A DNA stretch of 64,000 nucleotides from Hyposmocoma kahamanoa (GCF_003589595.1 NW_020654748.1:5011167-5075166); one strand, 5' to 3'. Counted from the stretch's first letter, positions 11,479 through 22,800 are shown. The notes: generated from the sequence alone by a model not told the origin. Numbers and translations are program-made.

Positions 11479-12297
11479 TGCCCAGTCTACTATTAAATGA
11501 AAATATCGCATTCAAATGTAGCTCTATGTATTCTATATCACTATAGGATTTCTATAAAAAAAATTTCATACAAAACTAAGGGCATACTTACTTGGGCCTG
11601 AAGCATGTACATTAACTTTGTTTTAATGTACATTTGTGCGTTTAATGCTTTCCGTTTATGTCTTAGGCGGTTATTTATTTCTATTTTCTTTAGGTTCCTT
11701 GAACAATGTTTTCTTTTAATTCTACCGAACCCATGTGGAGTGAATTTCCAATTCAAGTATTTTCCGCAGCGCTTTTGTAGAAATATCTCTTTTAAATTGA
11801 ATCTCGGGGTTAGTCATGTACACTGTGTAGGAAACTGTTCAGGTAAAAGCATGGAAAGTGTTATAGTATCTCTGAATCTTTTTAAACTGGAAAACATTGA
11901 TATATTACATAACGTAATCGTTCATTGTAAAAGTGAATTATGTTCTTGTAATTATATTTTTAAATAATGAGCAATTTAGCGAATTAGTGTGTAGTTATTT
12001 TAGTTCTCTGAGTAAAATAGTAACGCCATATATGGGATGTTAGTGCAATTTTTGGAGTTGCTTCACTTTTATAATGATCGACACATATTATTGTAAATTT
12101 TGTAAGATTTCTGATAGCTGTTTATTAATTTTGAAAACTATTATTAACTTTTAGTAATGATAATAAGATTTTGTTAAAAAATTTTAGTTTCCAGTGCGTT
12201 AATATCTACAATGGTATCAAAAAATGATTTATGACAGTCTCGGTAACCGGTCTGCAGTGCGTGCACTGAAGAGGTCCCGGTAGAATCTGAATGGAAT
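11479..12297. other. Unassigned; one random-looking 120-residue frame
   Basis: An open frame at 11605-11967 (+) is rich in F, L, I and C codons typical of AT-rich noncoding DNA. It has no recognisable domain and overlaps an unrelated minus-strand frame. It is not called as a gene. Confidence 0.5.
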
Positions 12298-12506
12298 TGC
12301 CTCTGTGGCCGAACGGCCACCCTGCTGGACTGCTACGCAGAAGTTCCGGGTTCGAGTCCCTGGCCGGGAGAAATATTTGTATGGCGTAGGTACATTTATT
12401 TCTCTCGTGAGTTTGGATGTAATTTGTGGTTGTCTATGTGTGTCCATGCACCCGCGATATAGGGTTTTCCTAGTGCGGGACTATGAGTGTGTATGTTAAA
12501 AAAAAT
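12298..12506 (+). repeat. SINE family A, copy 2
   Basis: Same architecture as the 8.3 kb copy: tggccgaacggcc (A box), gttccgggttcgagtccc (B box), gtgagtttggatgtaatttgtggttgtc, tagtgcgggactatgagtgtgt, then an A-rich tail. Confidence 0.9.
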
Positions 12507-12589
12507 AATTTCGGTAATATATCTTTCTTCCTAAATTGATTCTGGTCTGGATGTTCTGGTTAGAACCCCTGAATTCCGTGTTCTGCTAA

Positions 12590-12740
12590 TAATAATGGGA
12601 TTTTCCTAATTTGGGACCAGGTAATTGGTTTGCTTGTCTGGTACAAAAGAGGAATAGTTCAATTGGAAGAACGCTTACCACTTATGTAGACAAGGGTTCA
12701 ATTCCCACCAGGCAATTTGCTCCCAATGGTGGAGTGGAAA
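12590..12740 (+). repeat. tRNA-derived SINE head
   Basis: A tRNA-like stretch of about 60 bases has an A box tagttcaattgg and a B box gggttcaattcc at near-tRNA spacing (about 12656-12716). No folded cloverleaf with a convincing acceptor stem was seen, so it is called SINE, not tRNA. Confidence 0.5.
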
Positions 12741-12957
12741 AGATTCAATAATCTTTTGCTAATTATCACTTGCGATGAAAGAGTAAGCCTTCAAGTTAGT
12801 AAAAGTTCATTTGATTCTTCGAAAATGTGTGAAATATCCAACACGCGATTATGACCCTAAACCTTTAGTTTTTTCTTTTAAAGTAAGTGGATTTGACATT
12901 AACTAGCTCTGGAGCAAAGATAGGGTCTACGACGAAATGATCTCTTTTTTTTTGTTT

Positions 12958-13163
12958 TAACGCACACACTCAACATAGCTCCGCACTAGGGAAACCCTGT
13001 GTTGCGGGTGCCATGGACACACACATAGACAACCACAAGTTACACCCAAATTCACGAGAGAATTAATGTAGGCCATACAAATATTTCGCCCTGCCCGGGA
13101 ATCGAACCAGGGACCTCTGTGTGGCAGTCCGGCATGGTAACCGTTCGGGTTACGGAGGCAGTT
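12958..13163 (-). repeat. SINE family A, copy 3
   Basis: Full-length minus-strand copy: (a)acgcacacactcaacatag..ccgcactagggaaaccctgtgt at its 3' end through ggaatcgaaccagggacctctgtgtggcagtccggcatggtaaccgttcgg at its tRNA head. It lies about 450 bp from copy 2 in the opposite orientation. Confidence 0.9.
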
Positions 13164-14019
13164 AAATATCGCCCAGAGAATGCCTATTCTGTCGCATTTT
13201 ATGAATACTCGGGTTGTATGTGTTCGGAACCACAGTCATGTGACGATTTCAAGTGACATTCGCTCACATTTGAATTAAAGATTGTTTGAGTTTGAATGAC
13301 AGTCGCAGGCAGGAAATCCCATTAGGCTCTATTTACATTGCGGAATACGGAATTGAATGGAAGCGTCAATTTTGCCTCATTGCGCGAGAAGGAGCGCGCG
13401 GCCGCTGGAATTATCAAGCATTCCCGCGATCCAGTGACCGCGCCTTGAGCCTGTAGTATTTCTCTCAATCACTCTCGTGAGGCTTTCAATCGTGTAGCTG
13501 ATACAATTGATTTATGTCATTGCACGTTGAGTGAATTCAAAAAGGTTGCATTACATATAATAAGTTATGATTCGTAAATTATTGTATTTATGTGCCTGCT
13601 GCAACGAGTTAGGTTTTGCCTGTAATGTTAGTCAAGTTGCTATGTACAAATAAATAAATAAATCAATTTCGTCAACGTTTGACGTCACATTGCACCTGCC
13701 TTCACGCCACTTCCCGCGAATGTGCCAGGCGTCGTCGATGGCAGCTGCGGAATTCTCGCAAATGCGCGAGCATTCGAGTCGTTATTTTTAGCTGGCATCT
13801 AGTTTCTACGTTACACCATTGACCATAAAGTTCATTATGCTATATACAATATCGTTACATAAATTCGCATCCATATCATTCCGCCGCAATATAAATTGAG
13901 CCTAACTCGGCTGTGCGCACAATAATAGATGACGAAAAGCGCTTAGTACGCCTGAAAGGAATATCGATCAAGTAGGTTTGATATCCATTCCCGTACGTTT
14001 GGATGACCGATAGTAAAAC
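13164..14019. other. Unassigned; short CpG-richer patch
   Basis: 13370-13450 is locally GC-rich (gcgcgagaaggagcgcgcggccgc). No open frame, TIR or repeat explains it. Confidence 0.45.
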
Positions 14020-14090
14020 GGGCCGAGTGGAACCCTTTCCTTATAAAAGATCTGTTCCCAGCAGTGGGACTAGGTTGATGATACTTTCAA
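14020..14090 (+). mobile_element. RTE-type LINE 3' terminus, short remnant
   Basis: The words gttcccagcagtgggac and ggttgatgat match the plus-strand sense of the RTE 3' end (compare the reverse complement of 38.30 kb). Only the last tens of bases remain. Confidence 0.4.
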
Positions 14091-15103
14091 CATCTTTCAA
14101 CAGTTTAACTGCGACAGGTAGGATTGTCGTTAAATGTTAGCCGAACTGAAATAAAAACGGATACCAAAAATAGGTTTATACGAATTGTACAGCACATAGA
14201 AACAGAAGGCCACCTGTGTTTTGTTTTAAAACGTACAACTACGGCAACAGAGGGTGTTAATTTTAAAACACGTAGTGCAACGATAGCTTTAGCCTAAATT
14301 ACTTAATAAACACAATCCGTAGCCCCATAATTTGATAATTATATTCTCTAATATACATAATGAGGTGGCTACTATTACAAAACACAATAGTTTTAACAAA
14401 TTAGTATTCTATTTAACATAGTGTGTCGTAGGTACATTTAAAATATTATATTCTTTATTGCACTTGCACTAAACAAATACATGATTCTTAATTCAAAACT
14501 TGAAATTCGACATCGACATTTTTTTTGTTCATTTTTCAATTAACTATTTTTTATCTTCAAATTTGATCTAAAATAAAAAAGTAAAATAGCGTAAAGACTT
14601 TTGAAAAAACACTGCATTATTTTTACCACCTGATTGGTTCATCATGGTGAACCATGAGCAACTTTTTGATAATTTTACTTGTGTTCTGCTGAATGTGTCA
14701 AGTGGCTCCAAAAGGTTATATTGTTATGAGTCAACCATAATGTGGTATTATCTGTATATTTACATATTTCCTCTATTTAATACGTCTGCAACTGCTTCGG
14801 GGAAATTAACATCTGTACGACTAATAAACTTGCAGTAACAACGTGTATTTAACATACCATAAAGGTTTAACATCAATAATTCCAGCTACACGTGACAGAG
14901 CACTGAAATTTGCCTTTTATTACATACTAGTAACGAAGGGTTATACCTTATTTTTAATTTTACAAAGAAAACATTCCAATTTACGCTAAGTACATTAAGT
15001 TTTACAAATTATTTTATTGAATGAATTTTTATTAAGTTCAATTTATTATTATATAATAATAGAAATTAGAATAAACTAAAACATATTAATTAGTACTGTA
15101 GTC
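14091..15103. other. Unassigned, very AT-rich
   Basis: No coding or repeat signal recognised up to the Penelope-like fragment. Confidence 0.5.
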
Positions 15104-15572
15104 TTATGTCTGTTTGGGATTTTTCATTAGAGAAAATACTGGATCCCAAACTGGTTGTACGGAGAAACCATCTTCCCCGTTGAAATTAGGATGTTTTTTA
15201 ATTTCAATGGACTCTCGCAGCATCTTGGGTAGATAACGGACTTCTTTTGCAAGGACCTGGGGTTTGTCAAACTTCATTGAATGTGTAGGTTTATCCATGA
15301 CATACTCGCAGACTGCAGACTTGTTTACGCGACGGTGTTTGACATCAGCTACGTGTTCTTTGACGCGGGTACAAATACTTCGTTTTGTTTGTCCAATATA
15401 AGAGAGACCGCACTCACAGTCAAGCTTGTAAACTCCTGCATCCTGTAAGGGAATGTCACGGGTCTCAGGAACTGAGAAATCTTCCTCAGGGGCTTGAAAT
15501 AGGTCTTGATAGATGCGCGCCTGAGGACTCTTCCGATCTTGTCTGTAACACTTCACACGTAAGGTAGGACGA
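15104..15572 (-). pseudogene. Penelope-like element, C-terminal GIY-YIG endonuclease (broken)
   Basis: Penelope-like elements encode a reverse transcriptase followed by a GIY-YIG endonuclease that nicks target DNA. The 15104-15457 part carries GVYKLDCECGLSYIG, then QTKRSI..R..EH, an ...SAVCEYVMD block, ...KPQVLAKE.RYLPKMLRESIEIKK and a C-terminal ...FSVQPVWDPV, in the family order. Upstream the matching frame shifts: PYV, a stop codon, then SVTDKIGRVLR and SIKTYFKPLRKI are read one frame over, before a frameshift near 15455-15460. The reverse transcriptase is absent, so this is a 5'-truncated dead copy. A 150-residue frame starting at a GTG (15556) crosses the frameshift and its first 35 or so residues are not genuine. 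Confidence 0.85.
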
Positions 15573-15999
15573 CAGGTTTTTGCTCGACTGTACTACTTAA
15601 TTACTCTAAAACAGTATTTTTTTAATACGTGACAGGCTGATGACTCCACTCCACCGGTAAGGCAAAAAGAAAAAATTAGTATTAAGCAAATTTTATTTTT
15701 TCAGTAAACACTACTCTCACACGTACTCCCAACACACTCACATGTAATTCACCAACCCTACTCGTACACATACTGTCAAAGACAAAATGTAAGCCAATAG
15801 CATCGCGTCTTTAATACAGTACTAATATGAAATTTAAAAAAAAATGTGCATTTTATGCATGCAGTGCAGTTTATGTCGCTCTCGCGCTAGAGGAGTTACC
15901 GAAATAGCAATTAGTATTAGTTCTTTTACCTGTTTTAACTTCGATATCCGATAAATCGGTATAAAATCATCACCGGCACCTCTAGGTGTGGTATGCGTC
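15573..15999. other. Unassigned
   Basis: Short words near 15617-15670 (atacgtgacag..gatgactcca.tccacc) recur near 60.90 kb; no border can be set. Confidence 0.4.
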
Positions 16000-16340
16000 T
16001 ACGGCTGCATGTATCGCGTGAGCGGATTGCAGTGTTGACACAATCACTGCCCTAGCCACCTCCACCCTGCACGCCTACGTCTTCACGCCTCGTTTAATGG
16101 ACCCCATCTATGCAATAGAGAAAGGTGCCACCAAACCTTTCAGTTCGTGACGGAATACGGTAAGTTGTAAAACAGTGATTACGGAGGCCAGCACGCATGC
16201 TTCGGAGTAGGAAAGGGTGGGATAAGGTTGAATAATTCTTCAGAGCACTCGCCATGGTACATCCGATAAAGGGCGCTAAGCCTTGCAGCTTCTCTACGCA
16301 GTTGTAGAGGTTCAAGTTTGATGACCACTGCACCCAAAAA
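16000..16340. repeat. Interspersed repeat shared with 60.96-61.05 kb
   Basis: The block cactgccctagccacctccaccctgcacgcctac..cttcacgcctcgtttaatggaccc is found again at about 60986-61052, and a short piece (tttacgcctcggttgaagga) near 63610. A minus-strand frame of 79 residues across it has no recognised domain. The element type is unknown. Confidence 0.5.
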
Positions 16341-16794
16341 GGTACTACACTATTATTTGTGCCGTGCTGCTTTTATTGATACTTCTCTATGAAGAATCAG
16401 TAGGCAACACCTACACAGAATGCAAAAAAATTGAAATTGCTTTGCAATGGAAAAAATGAAAATTGCATTGCAAACCCGTAGTTGTTTTTTTGAGATCCAA
16501 ATAGCGAAACGGGTTACGGCCCGTGATATTCTGTTATTGAATTTTACGGTAAACGCCCTTATTGTACACGGGTTAAAGAATATTTCGTTCTACATAATTA
16601 ATTACATTTAGTAAGTAACTTGTAACTATCGATCCAACCAAACTATGATCCATAAATAAATTACGTAATTAAATATGCATAAAGTAACAGCAAGCAAACA
16701 ATTATAATCCTGCTATTTAAAAATGTATTTCAGTCACTTTCAATTTGGACTCATTAACACCAACCAAGACGTTATTATATAACTTTCTCGCTTA
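16341..16794. other. Unassigned
   Basis: AT-rich, nothing recognised. Confidence 0.5.
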
Positions 16795-17030
16795 CACTTT
16801 TTGACCTACTTCAATAAAGGAGATTCTCTATTCGTATAGCTGTATTTTTTTTGAACCGATTTTCATGATTCTTTTTTATTGTCAAGACGGTACCTCAATA
16901 TTAGTCCCATTGACGAATCCGGTTTCTCGCACTTTCCGGTAACCGATTTCAATAAAACTTGGCAACTAGATGTAATTCCACGAACTTTTAAGGCAAGGTT
17001 TTTAGTACTCTGTTCTGGGATTATGCTTTA
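16795..17030 (-). repeat. Repeat family T, copy 1
   Basis: Contains gaaccgattttcatgattctttttt, acctcaatattagtcccat, gaatccggtttctcgcactttccggtaaccgatttcaataaaacttggcaa and gatgtaattccacgaacttt. The same ordered blocks occur on the minus strand at 32.40-32.57 kb and, in part, on the plus strand at 19.01-19.26 kb. Confidence 0.6.
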
Positions 17031-17290
17031 TATTTTTTTTTAACTCTATCATAGTTCCGTAATTGTTATTTTTATTTTAACGTCGGATCATGCTTCGTTT
17101 ATAATCTATCTGAAAACAGATATTTAATCGTAATCGTACAATAATAAAAATATACACACACGTCAGACATTACAGGTTATATAACAACTTTTTTCAAATT
17201 TCCGTCTGTAACGGTTATACCAGTATACTATTTTTATTAAAAGTAATACCGGTGGTACTGGAACCGTTAAATAGAACTTACTATAGGTAG

Positions 17291-17521
17291 AAAATAAATA
17301 ATAAATAATAAATAATAACGCACACACTCAACATAGCCCCGCACTAGGGAAACCCTGTGTCGCGGGTGCCATGGACACACACATAGACAACCACAAATTA
17401 CACCCAAACTCACGAGAGAAATAAATGTAGGCCATACAAACATTTCTCCCGGCCCGGGAATCGAACCTGGGACCTCTGCGTGGCAGTCCGGCATGGTAAC
17501 CGTTCGGCCACGGAGGCAGTT
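17291..17521 (-). repeat. SINE family A, copy 4
   Basis: Full-length minus-strand copy with a long (AAT)n tail at 17291-17317, intact body and a tRNA head with ggaatcgaacctgggacctctgcgtggcagtccggcatggtaaccgttcggccacgga. It is one of the least degraded copies in the window. Confidence 0.92.
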
Positions 17522-17840
17522 ATAAATAGGAGATAAGAGACTGACCACAGCGACCTATAAAGCCCTAACTAGCCCAAAAGTTTCTTAATTGTAAGTTGTT
17601 TTGACACTCCTTCAGTGGGATAGTCTGGCCGAATGGCATCATTAGTTTTTATTCGCGAACTTACTGATTATCTAACAGGCTCAGACACTTAATATTCTTA
17701 TAATGTTCGTCAAAGTCAGAATTTATTTATTTACTTATATTGTTATAAAAGTACCACAGTCAGATTTCTATTAAAATTAAACAATAAAGGTGAGAATTCA
17801 AATGCTATTGACAAATTTCATACCTAGAAATATACATAAT

Positions 17841-18055
17841 ATTATTTGATTTTAAAATCGGGATTTAATCACAACTTAATGGTGTATAAACATATTTCAC
17901 TTCGACGTTTCGGATGTGTTGCAACTTAATGCAACAGAACGCATTTGAGGGCATTAACGTTTTAATACGTCCGAAACGTCGTCGAGGTAAAATATACTAA
18001 CAAATATATTAAAATATGTACATGATTAAGTTCCGATTTTAAAATCAAGTAATAA
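17841..18055. mobile_element. Foldback element with long inverted arms
   Basis: The left arm (17841-17913) starts attatttgattttaaaatcgggatttaatca and ends acttcgacgtttcgga. The right arm reads back as acttgattttaaaatcggaacttaatca...cctcgacgacgtttcgga. Arms of about 75 bp surround a centre of about 60 bases. No coding capacity, so a MITE or foldback element. Target duplication was not resolved. Confidence 0.65.
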
Positions 18056-18734
18056 GTGAAAATCGTGAATGTTTAAATCAATGTACTGTGTACATAAAAT
18101 GCCTAATAAACACAAAAAGAGAATTTTAAAATCACAGAGCTATTTAAAACCTCAGCAAAAAATAAATAAAATAAAAAAGATACAAAATATAAGGAGTGTA
18201 TCCGAACAGTATTCACCGCTAGTCGTGTAATGTCAAAGTGACATTTGGTCACTACCCGCCAACCGTGGCTACATAGAATTCTGAAGCCGAAACTATTATT
18301 CCCGCTTCTCTAACAACACTTCCTATAAATCACTCTGATAAATGACCATTTGCCACAAAATCCCTGCTCTCTGCTCTTCATTACATTGGAATTGACGGGA
18401 TCTATTCGAGGTTTAAATTAAAGTGGGCAGGTAATTTAAACCATTAGGGAAAACTCGAAGTTACGCTGACCTGGCATCGGACTCGACCAGTTAGAATGAG
18501 ATCTACTGTGTTTTGCGTATTTTCGTTAGTAGTTTTTTGTGAGTCGTTATTGTTCATTTTTGTTTTACCAGAATGGCTCCCAAGGGTCTAACAATCTTTG
18601 TTCCAAGATTTCACCCAACCCAATACATTTTTATTAAAGAACTTTCATGTACTTTTTATTTTACTTATACAAACTTGATTTAGCTGTTTTATCGATTTTG
18701 TTTGGGACGTTAATATTTCTTGACGACTTCAGCG
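18056..18734. other. Unassigned; one short hairpin
   Basis: 18410-18442 holds GGTTTAAATTA and its exact reverse complement with an 11-base spacer. Nothing else is recognised. Confidence 0.5.
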
Positions 18735-18905
18735 ACTCAGCAGTTAACAATGTGAGCGCTAGATCAGATATTGGGTTCGATTTCCGGTTAGATTTGGAAA
18801 ACTTCTTAGTGTTCTGAGCAGTGCCCTGGAGTGAATTTCATTGCTCTGGTATTCATGCATAAGAAACACTCGTTTAAGACCATGTAAATGGCGTGGTTGT
18901 TGGAC
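18735..18905 (+). repeat. tRNA-derived SINE-like repeat
   Basis: Has gattcagcagttaacaatgtgagcgc-type head words and a B box gggttcgatttcc near 18774. Then come gtgttctgagcagtgccctgg, tggtattcatgcataag and ggcgtggttgt, blocks also seen at 6.96-7.11 kb. Confidence 0.5.
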
Positions 18906-19009
18906 ACATTGAAATTACTACAGAACGTTTTATAGAGAATGAGACTCTTCATTAGGCATTGAAAATTAATCATAAGGTCAAACATTATGTTAAATAAATT
19001 AAATAAAAG

Positions 19010-19260
19010 ACCGACCTCAAAAGTTCGTGAAATTACATCTACTTATTTACCAAGTTTAATTGAAATCCCCTAGTTTGCCACCCTTAGAGGTGGAATATTT
19101 TTTTCAAATTTAAATGGGACCATTACTGAGGGACCCTCTTTCCAACAAAAAAAAATCATCAAAATCGGTTCACAAATGCTAAGTAATCTCGTAGCATACA
19201 TACAAAAAAACACAGCCGAATTGAGAACCTCCTCCTTTTTTGAAGTTGGTTAAAAACAAG
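19010..19260 (+). repeat. Repeat family T, copy 2
   Basis: Begins accgacctcaaaagttcgtgaaattacatct, then cccctagtttgccacccttagaggtggaatatttt, aaaatcggttcacaaatgct and aattgagaacctcctccttttttgaagttggttaaaaa. This is the opposite orientation of the copies at 16.8 and 32.4 kb. Confidence 0.6.
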
Positions 19261-19739
19261 CGACGACAGGGCTTAATGTCTTTTACCAATGCGTGAATTT
19301 TGGCAATCTAAAGCAATGTTTGCAACAAGATCTAAATTCTAAAACATAGACATAAAGTGATTTGCTTAGATATAGTCGGATTGTTTTCTTACAGCCTGTA
19401 TAAAGTTTCATTCAGACAAACTGATTAATCACGCGTCAGAATTCTCAACACGAATCTTGATAGAAGAGGTTCACTCATTTTGAATTCCCTTAAGAAATCT
19501 TATTCAAGATGGGTGGCCTCCAGAATACAGAGCGACCTCAATTATGCCTCACCGTTTACGATAGTAATTATTGTCTCCACGTCTTTTCCTGTTCTACTTT
19601 GCAGTGTTAAGAGGTGTATATATTACTATTTTTAATTTACTGTATATTGAATTTATTTGCATGTCAATTTTTTTATTAAAAAAACTAATAAATGAAGTAA
19701 GTATATAAAATCTTCTCTATTACAATTAAAGTAAGATAA
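19261..19739. other. Unassigned
   Basis: Nothing recognised. Confidence 0.5.
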
Positions 19740-20100
19740 ACTGTTGAAGGCTTGGTATCAGCTGGATGCAGAAAGTCAAGAACGAGACAGTGCTATCATG
19801 AGTTGCATCAGGTGTTTATGCATAGGGCTTTAACACCTCATGCCAGCTGATGCGGACCATCCAGAAGCACAAACGTGCTTTCTCGGCCACGTGCTTCGAC
19901 ACGATAGATATATATAGATAGCCGTCTGCTTCTAATAATGATGGGAAAGGTTGAAGGCAAGAGGCACGCTGGAAGACGTAAAAAACCATGGTTATGCAAC
20001 ATAAGAGAGGCCCAGAGTCACGAGCGCAGAACAACTGTTTCATTTGGCTATGGACAGGGACAAGTTTCCCATATTGACGGCCAACCTCTAGTAGTGAACA
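19740..20100 (+). mobile_element. RTE-type LINE, decayed reverse transcriptase tail
   Basis: Reading across frames gives GISWMQKVKNETVL, then LMRTIQKHKRAF followed by LGHVLRHDRY, then GKVEGKRHAGRRKKPWLCNI and R-E, the familiar post-thumb series of RTE-type reverse transcriptases (GHvlR ... GK.eGKR..GRrkk.WL.NI). Several frame changes and stops separate the blocks, so no protein can be made. It is 5'-truncated, as most LINE copies are. Confidence 0.7.
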
Positions 20101-20164
20101 GGCACTTTAAGAGAAGAAGAAACTGTTGAAAGTAGGGATATCTTTGCGTTAGTAGCACAATTAT

Positions 20165-20285
20165 TAACAAAGTAACACTTATTTCTGCGGCCAAGCAGTA
20201 ATGTCATCATTACTGTGTTCCGGTTTTGAAGGATAAGGGTGCTAGTGAAATTACAGGCACATGTCAACTTATGTCCCAGTAGTTG
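20165..20285 (+). repeat. Family R, partial copy
   Basis: Carries tatttctgcggccaagcagtaatg, tccggttttgaagg.taagggtgct.gtgaaattacaggcacat and gtcaacttatg.c; both ends are lost. Confidence 0.75.
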
Positions 20286-20739
20286 TATGGACTGCCAGTT
20301 ACAATATCCGTGATTCGATTCGACGAGCACTATTTGAAAACGTTATATTTTTAACAGCATTGTTTCACTTTTTAATGTTAACGGTGACAAATCGCAATAT
20401 TTGCTCACTACAAATTACCTAGGTAGGTGGGTAGATATTATTAATAAAGCGTAGGGTGGGTATGGATAGATTAACAAATCGCAAAATCGCTCTACAGTTT
20501 GCATACGATCATGTCTTCTGTGATTACGCATTGTTCCGCGTTTCGTTCCCATTTATCTGTTCAGTTTTAATAACTTTCAAAGTTTTCTTTCTTGTTTTTA
20601 TAATATACTTAAAGGAAATATTAAAGTTAGAAATTATTGTTTTATATAAACAAGACTTAGACATCCCTTACACCTGTCCAGAGTTAAAAACAAAAAATAC
20701 TATATTATATAGTCTTAGCCAAATAATATTTTATTTTTA
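20286..20739. other. Unassigned
   Basis: A 94-residue frame (20456-20740, +) is hydrophobic and AT-driven, with no support as a gene. Confidence 0.5.
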
Positions 20740-20806
20740 ATGTGACTCGAACCATGCTTGCCTCAACTTGCAAAGCTATCCATAAACCGCTACGCCACGA
20801 CGGCCT
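20740..20806 (-). repeat. tRNA-like SINE head
   Basis: On the minus strand: A box GTGGCGTAGCGG and B box GGTTCGAGTCAC at near-tRNA spacing, followed by an A/T-rich sequence. No credible anticodon arm or acceptor stem was seen, so it is called a tRNA-derived repeat. Confidence 0.5.
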
Positions 20807-21985
20807 TACTATAGCCGGTTGAAATTTGTATTTTGTATTTAAGTAAGAACTATACGTTAAAGTTACGTTAAATGTCATTCACTAATGAGACGACCAGGGA
20901 GTCATACTAAAATAAATTTTACAGTTCACAAGTTAAAGATTAAGTTTGTTTCACAATTTTCTCCACATGTTTGTGCTCAGAACCAAAAGGTCGACAAAGT
21001 CGGCTGGGGGGGTCAGGTATCTTGTGTATATTACTCTGTACATATGAAATTTTAGTATAAAAATGTTATCGACTAATTTCCTTTTTTTTTCTTAAATCTT
21101 TAAACCTCTTTCATACAACGTTGTCGTTTTGTAGATATGGCCTTAATACCATCACTAACAATGCGAATTCACTTGAGGCAACTACCAAAAATCTTTTACC
21201 TAAGTAACTGTCAGTAGTTCATATTCACCTGCGTACAAAGCCGATCACGTGAGTTCGCATTCGTATGGCGTATTATGGGCCGCAGCAGGGCGTCAGACTG
21301 TTTCGATCCGCGCCGGTAGCGTCATCGACGTGAAATCGGCGTAGCATGTATTTTTCGCATGTTTAAAATAAAACACTAAAACAACATTTAAATCAACAGG
21401 TATGTTTATACTATTTCTAAATATAATCAAAGGACGTTTTACAAAAAAATCACATAACAATAAACCATCGTAATTTAAACGTAATATGAACAGGATGTAC
21501 ATAGACAGGACACGTAATTAATTATAATTTTGTACGGAAAATTTATGTTGAAATATGTATATTAAATATTTAATAATGAAACTACTGACAATGAAGCTGA
21601 AAGTTTATTAAAATAATACAAACTTTATTATTAATTCGTCGGTGAACAAATCCTTTCTAGAGAACAATGTTCCATCCACGATTAAGTCGTTGCTTGCCTT
21701 GTGGGATTACGTTTGAATGCTTAGTTATGTAATTACTTAGCAGATTAAGCTAAATTTAAATTACTTAATATAATTCAGACAAAGTCAACTAGCCGTCTCT
21801 AATACAGTGTTAATTAAATCCACCTCTATTTCTGTCTTAGTTGATCATTTAATCACATGAGGGAGTTCGGGATAGAACATTTAACAACATAGTCTAATTA
21901 AACGTGACCGAAGATGTCACGAGGCTATTTTATTTATATAAGACTCTATATTACCAGTTTTAACTGTTGTTTATATGTGACATAA
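20807..21985. other. Unassigned; one CpG-richer patch
   Basis: 21235-21345 is richer in CpG (gccgatcacg, cgatccgcgccggtagcgtcatcgacg) but lacks an open frame long enough to judge. The rest is AT-rich. Confidence 0.4.
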
Positions 21986-22144
21986 GAGCGCGTTCAAATT
22001 AAATGCTTATAGCGCTAATTTCCATAAAAAATTTAGAAGTGCAGCTGCAGCGCCATTGCGCCACGATTGTAGTCACAAAGTTAGTAGAGGTGCGGCTATC
22101 GCACTACAGTAGCGCTTCTACAAACATCTAATTTGAATGCGCCT
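21986..22144. mobile_element. 159-bp MITE with TAA duplication (GCGCGTTCAAATTA type)
   Basis: The left end GAGCGCGTTCAAATTA and right end (reverse complement) AGGCGCATTCAAATTA are flanked by TAA at 21983-21985 and 22145-22147. The same TIR motif ends the older element at 3.38-3.64 kb. A 3-base TWA duplication suggests a PIF/Harbinger-type mobiliser. It encodes no protein. Confidence 0.65.
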
Positions 22145-22280
22145 TAAGACATCACCACGATACCTATAGTCGCGTTATGGTTTTGTTTACTAGCCCTTTT
22201 ACCTGTATTAGGTAATAGAACGAATAGAAAGAACGAAATTTATTTCATGTTGTAAATATCACACACTATAGGAATTACCA

Positions 22281-22535
22281 AGCAGCAGAGCTCCTTGTGA
22301 AAGATTTCGTCCAGGGAAGTACTGCCACTTTATCTATTTCTGCCGCCAAGCAGTAATGTGAGAGTTACTACGTTCCGGTTTAGAAGGGTAAGGGTGCTGG
22401 TGAAATTACAGGCACTTGGGACTTGTCAACTTATGACGCAGTGCAGTACCCTCAAGGTCTTTGCGATTCAAAGCTCTGAATGGCACTGCAACTGTTATGG
22501 ATAGGCCCGTCCCGCCACTTAGTATCATAAAAAAC
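22281..22535 (+). repeat. Family R, near full-length copy
   Basis: Begins gcagcagagctccttgtgaaaga.ttcgtccagggaagtactgcca and ends ccgtcccgccacttagtatcataaaaaa. The A-rich run after tatcata supports reading this strand as sense, with the 3' end here. Confidence 0.88.
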
Positions 22536-22724
22536 ACAATAATCAAATTTAAAGAAAATTCCGAAAGTTCCTTTTACTATCCAGACGTACTGCTGGATAT
22601 TATCCTTACTTGGTTGATGTGCCCTTCAGGCGCACTAAGCGCTTCTCGTCATCTTTTACAATGTGCACAACCAAAAAATGTAACTGACTGTCTACGTTTG
22701 TGTTTCCGAGCATATACTACCTGA

Positions 22725-22800
22725 TTGTCCTTAAGGTGCGATTGGATAGGTATCTTCTGGGCGAGCTGGTCCCATCTTTGCTCCAAGGCTAGATAGCGGT
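22725..22800 (-). repeat. Fragment shared with 47.78-47.87 kb
   Basis: The blocks gtgcga.tgaataggtatcttctgggc.agct..tcccatc and tttgctcc..ggc.agatag are common to both loci. The source element is not identified. Confidence 0.45.

Noticed and set aside
11605..11967. 120-residue plus-strand open frame
   Set aside because: Composition follows AT-rich random sequence (F, L, I, C heavy), no domain, no splice or promoter context.
12656..12716. Possible tRNA gene
   Set aside because: A and B boxes are present, but acceptor and anticodon stems do not pair convincingly; it fits a tRNA-derived SINE head.
20456..20740. 94-residue frame with membrane-like stretch
   Set aside because: Hydrophobicity is explained by T-rich codons; no other support.
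20740..20806. Possible tRNA gene on the minus strand
   Set aside because: Good internal boxes but no credible cloverleaf, and AT-rich retroposon-like sequence follows.
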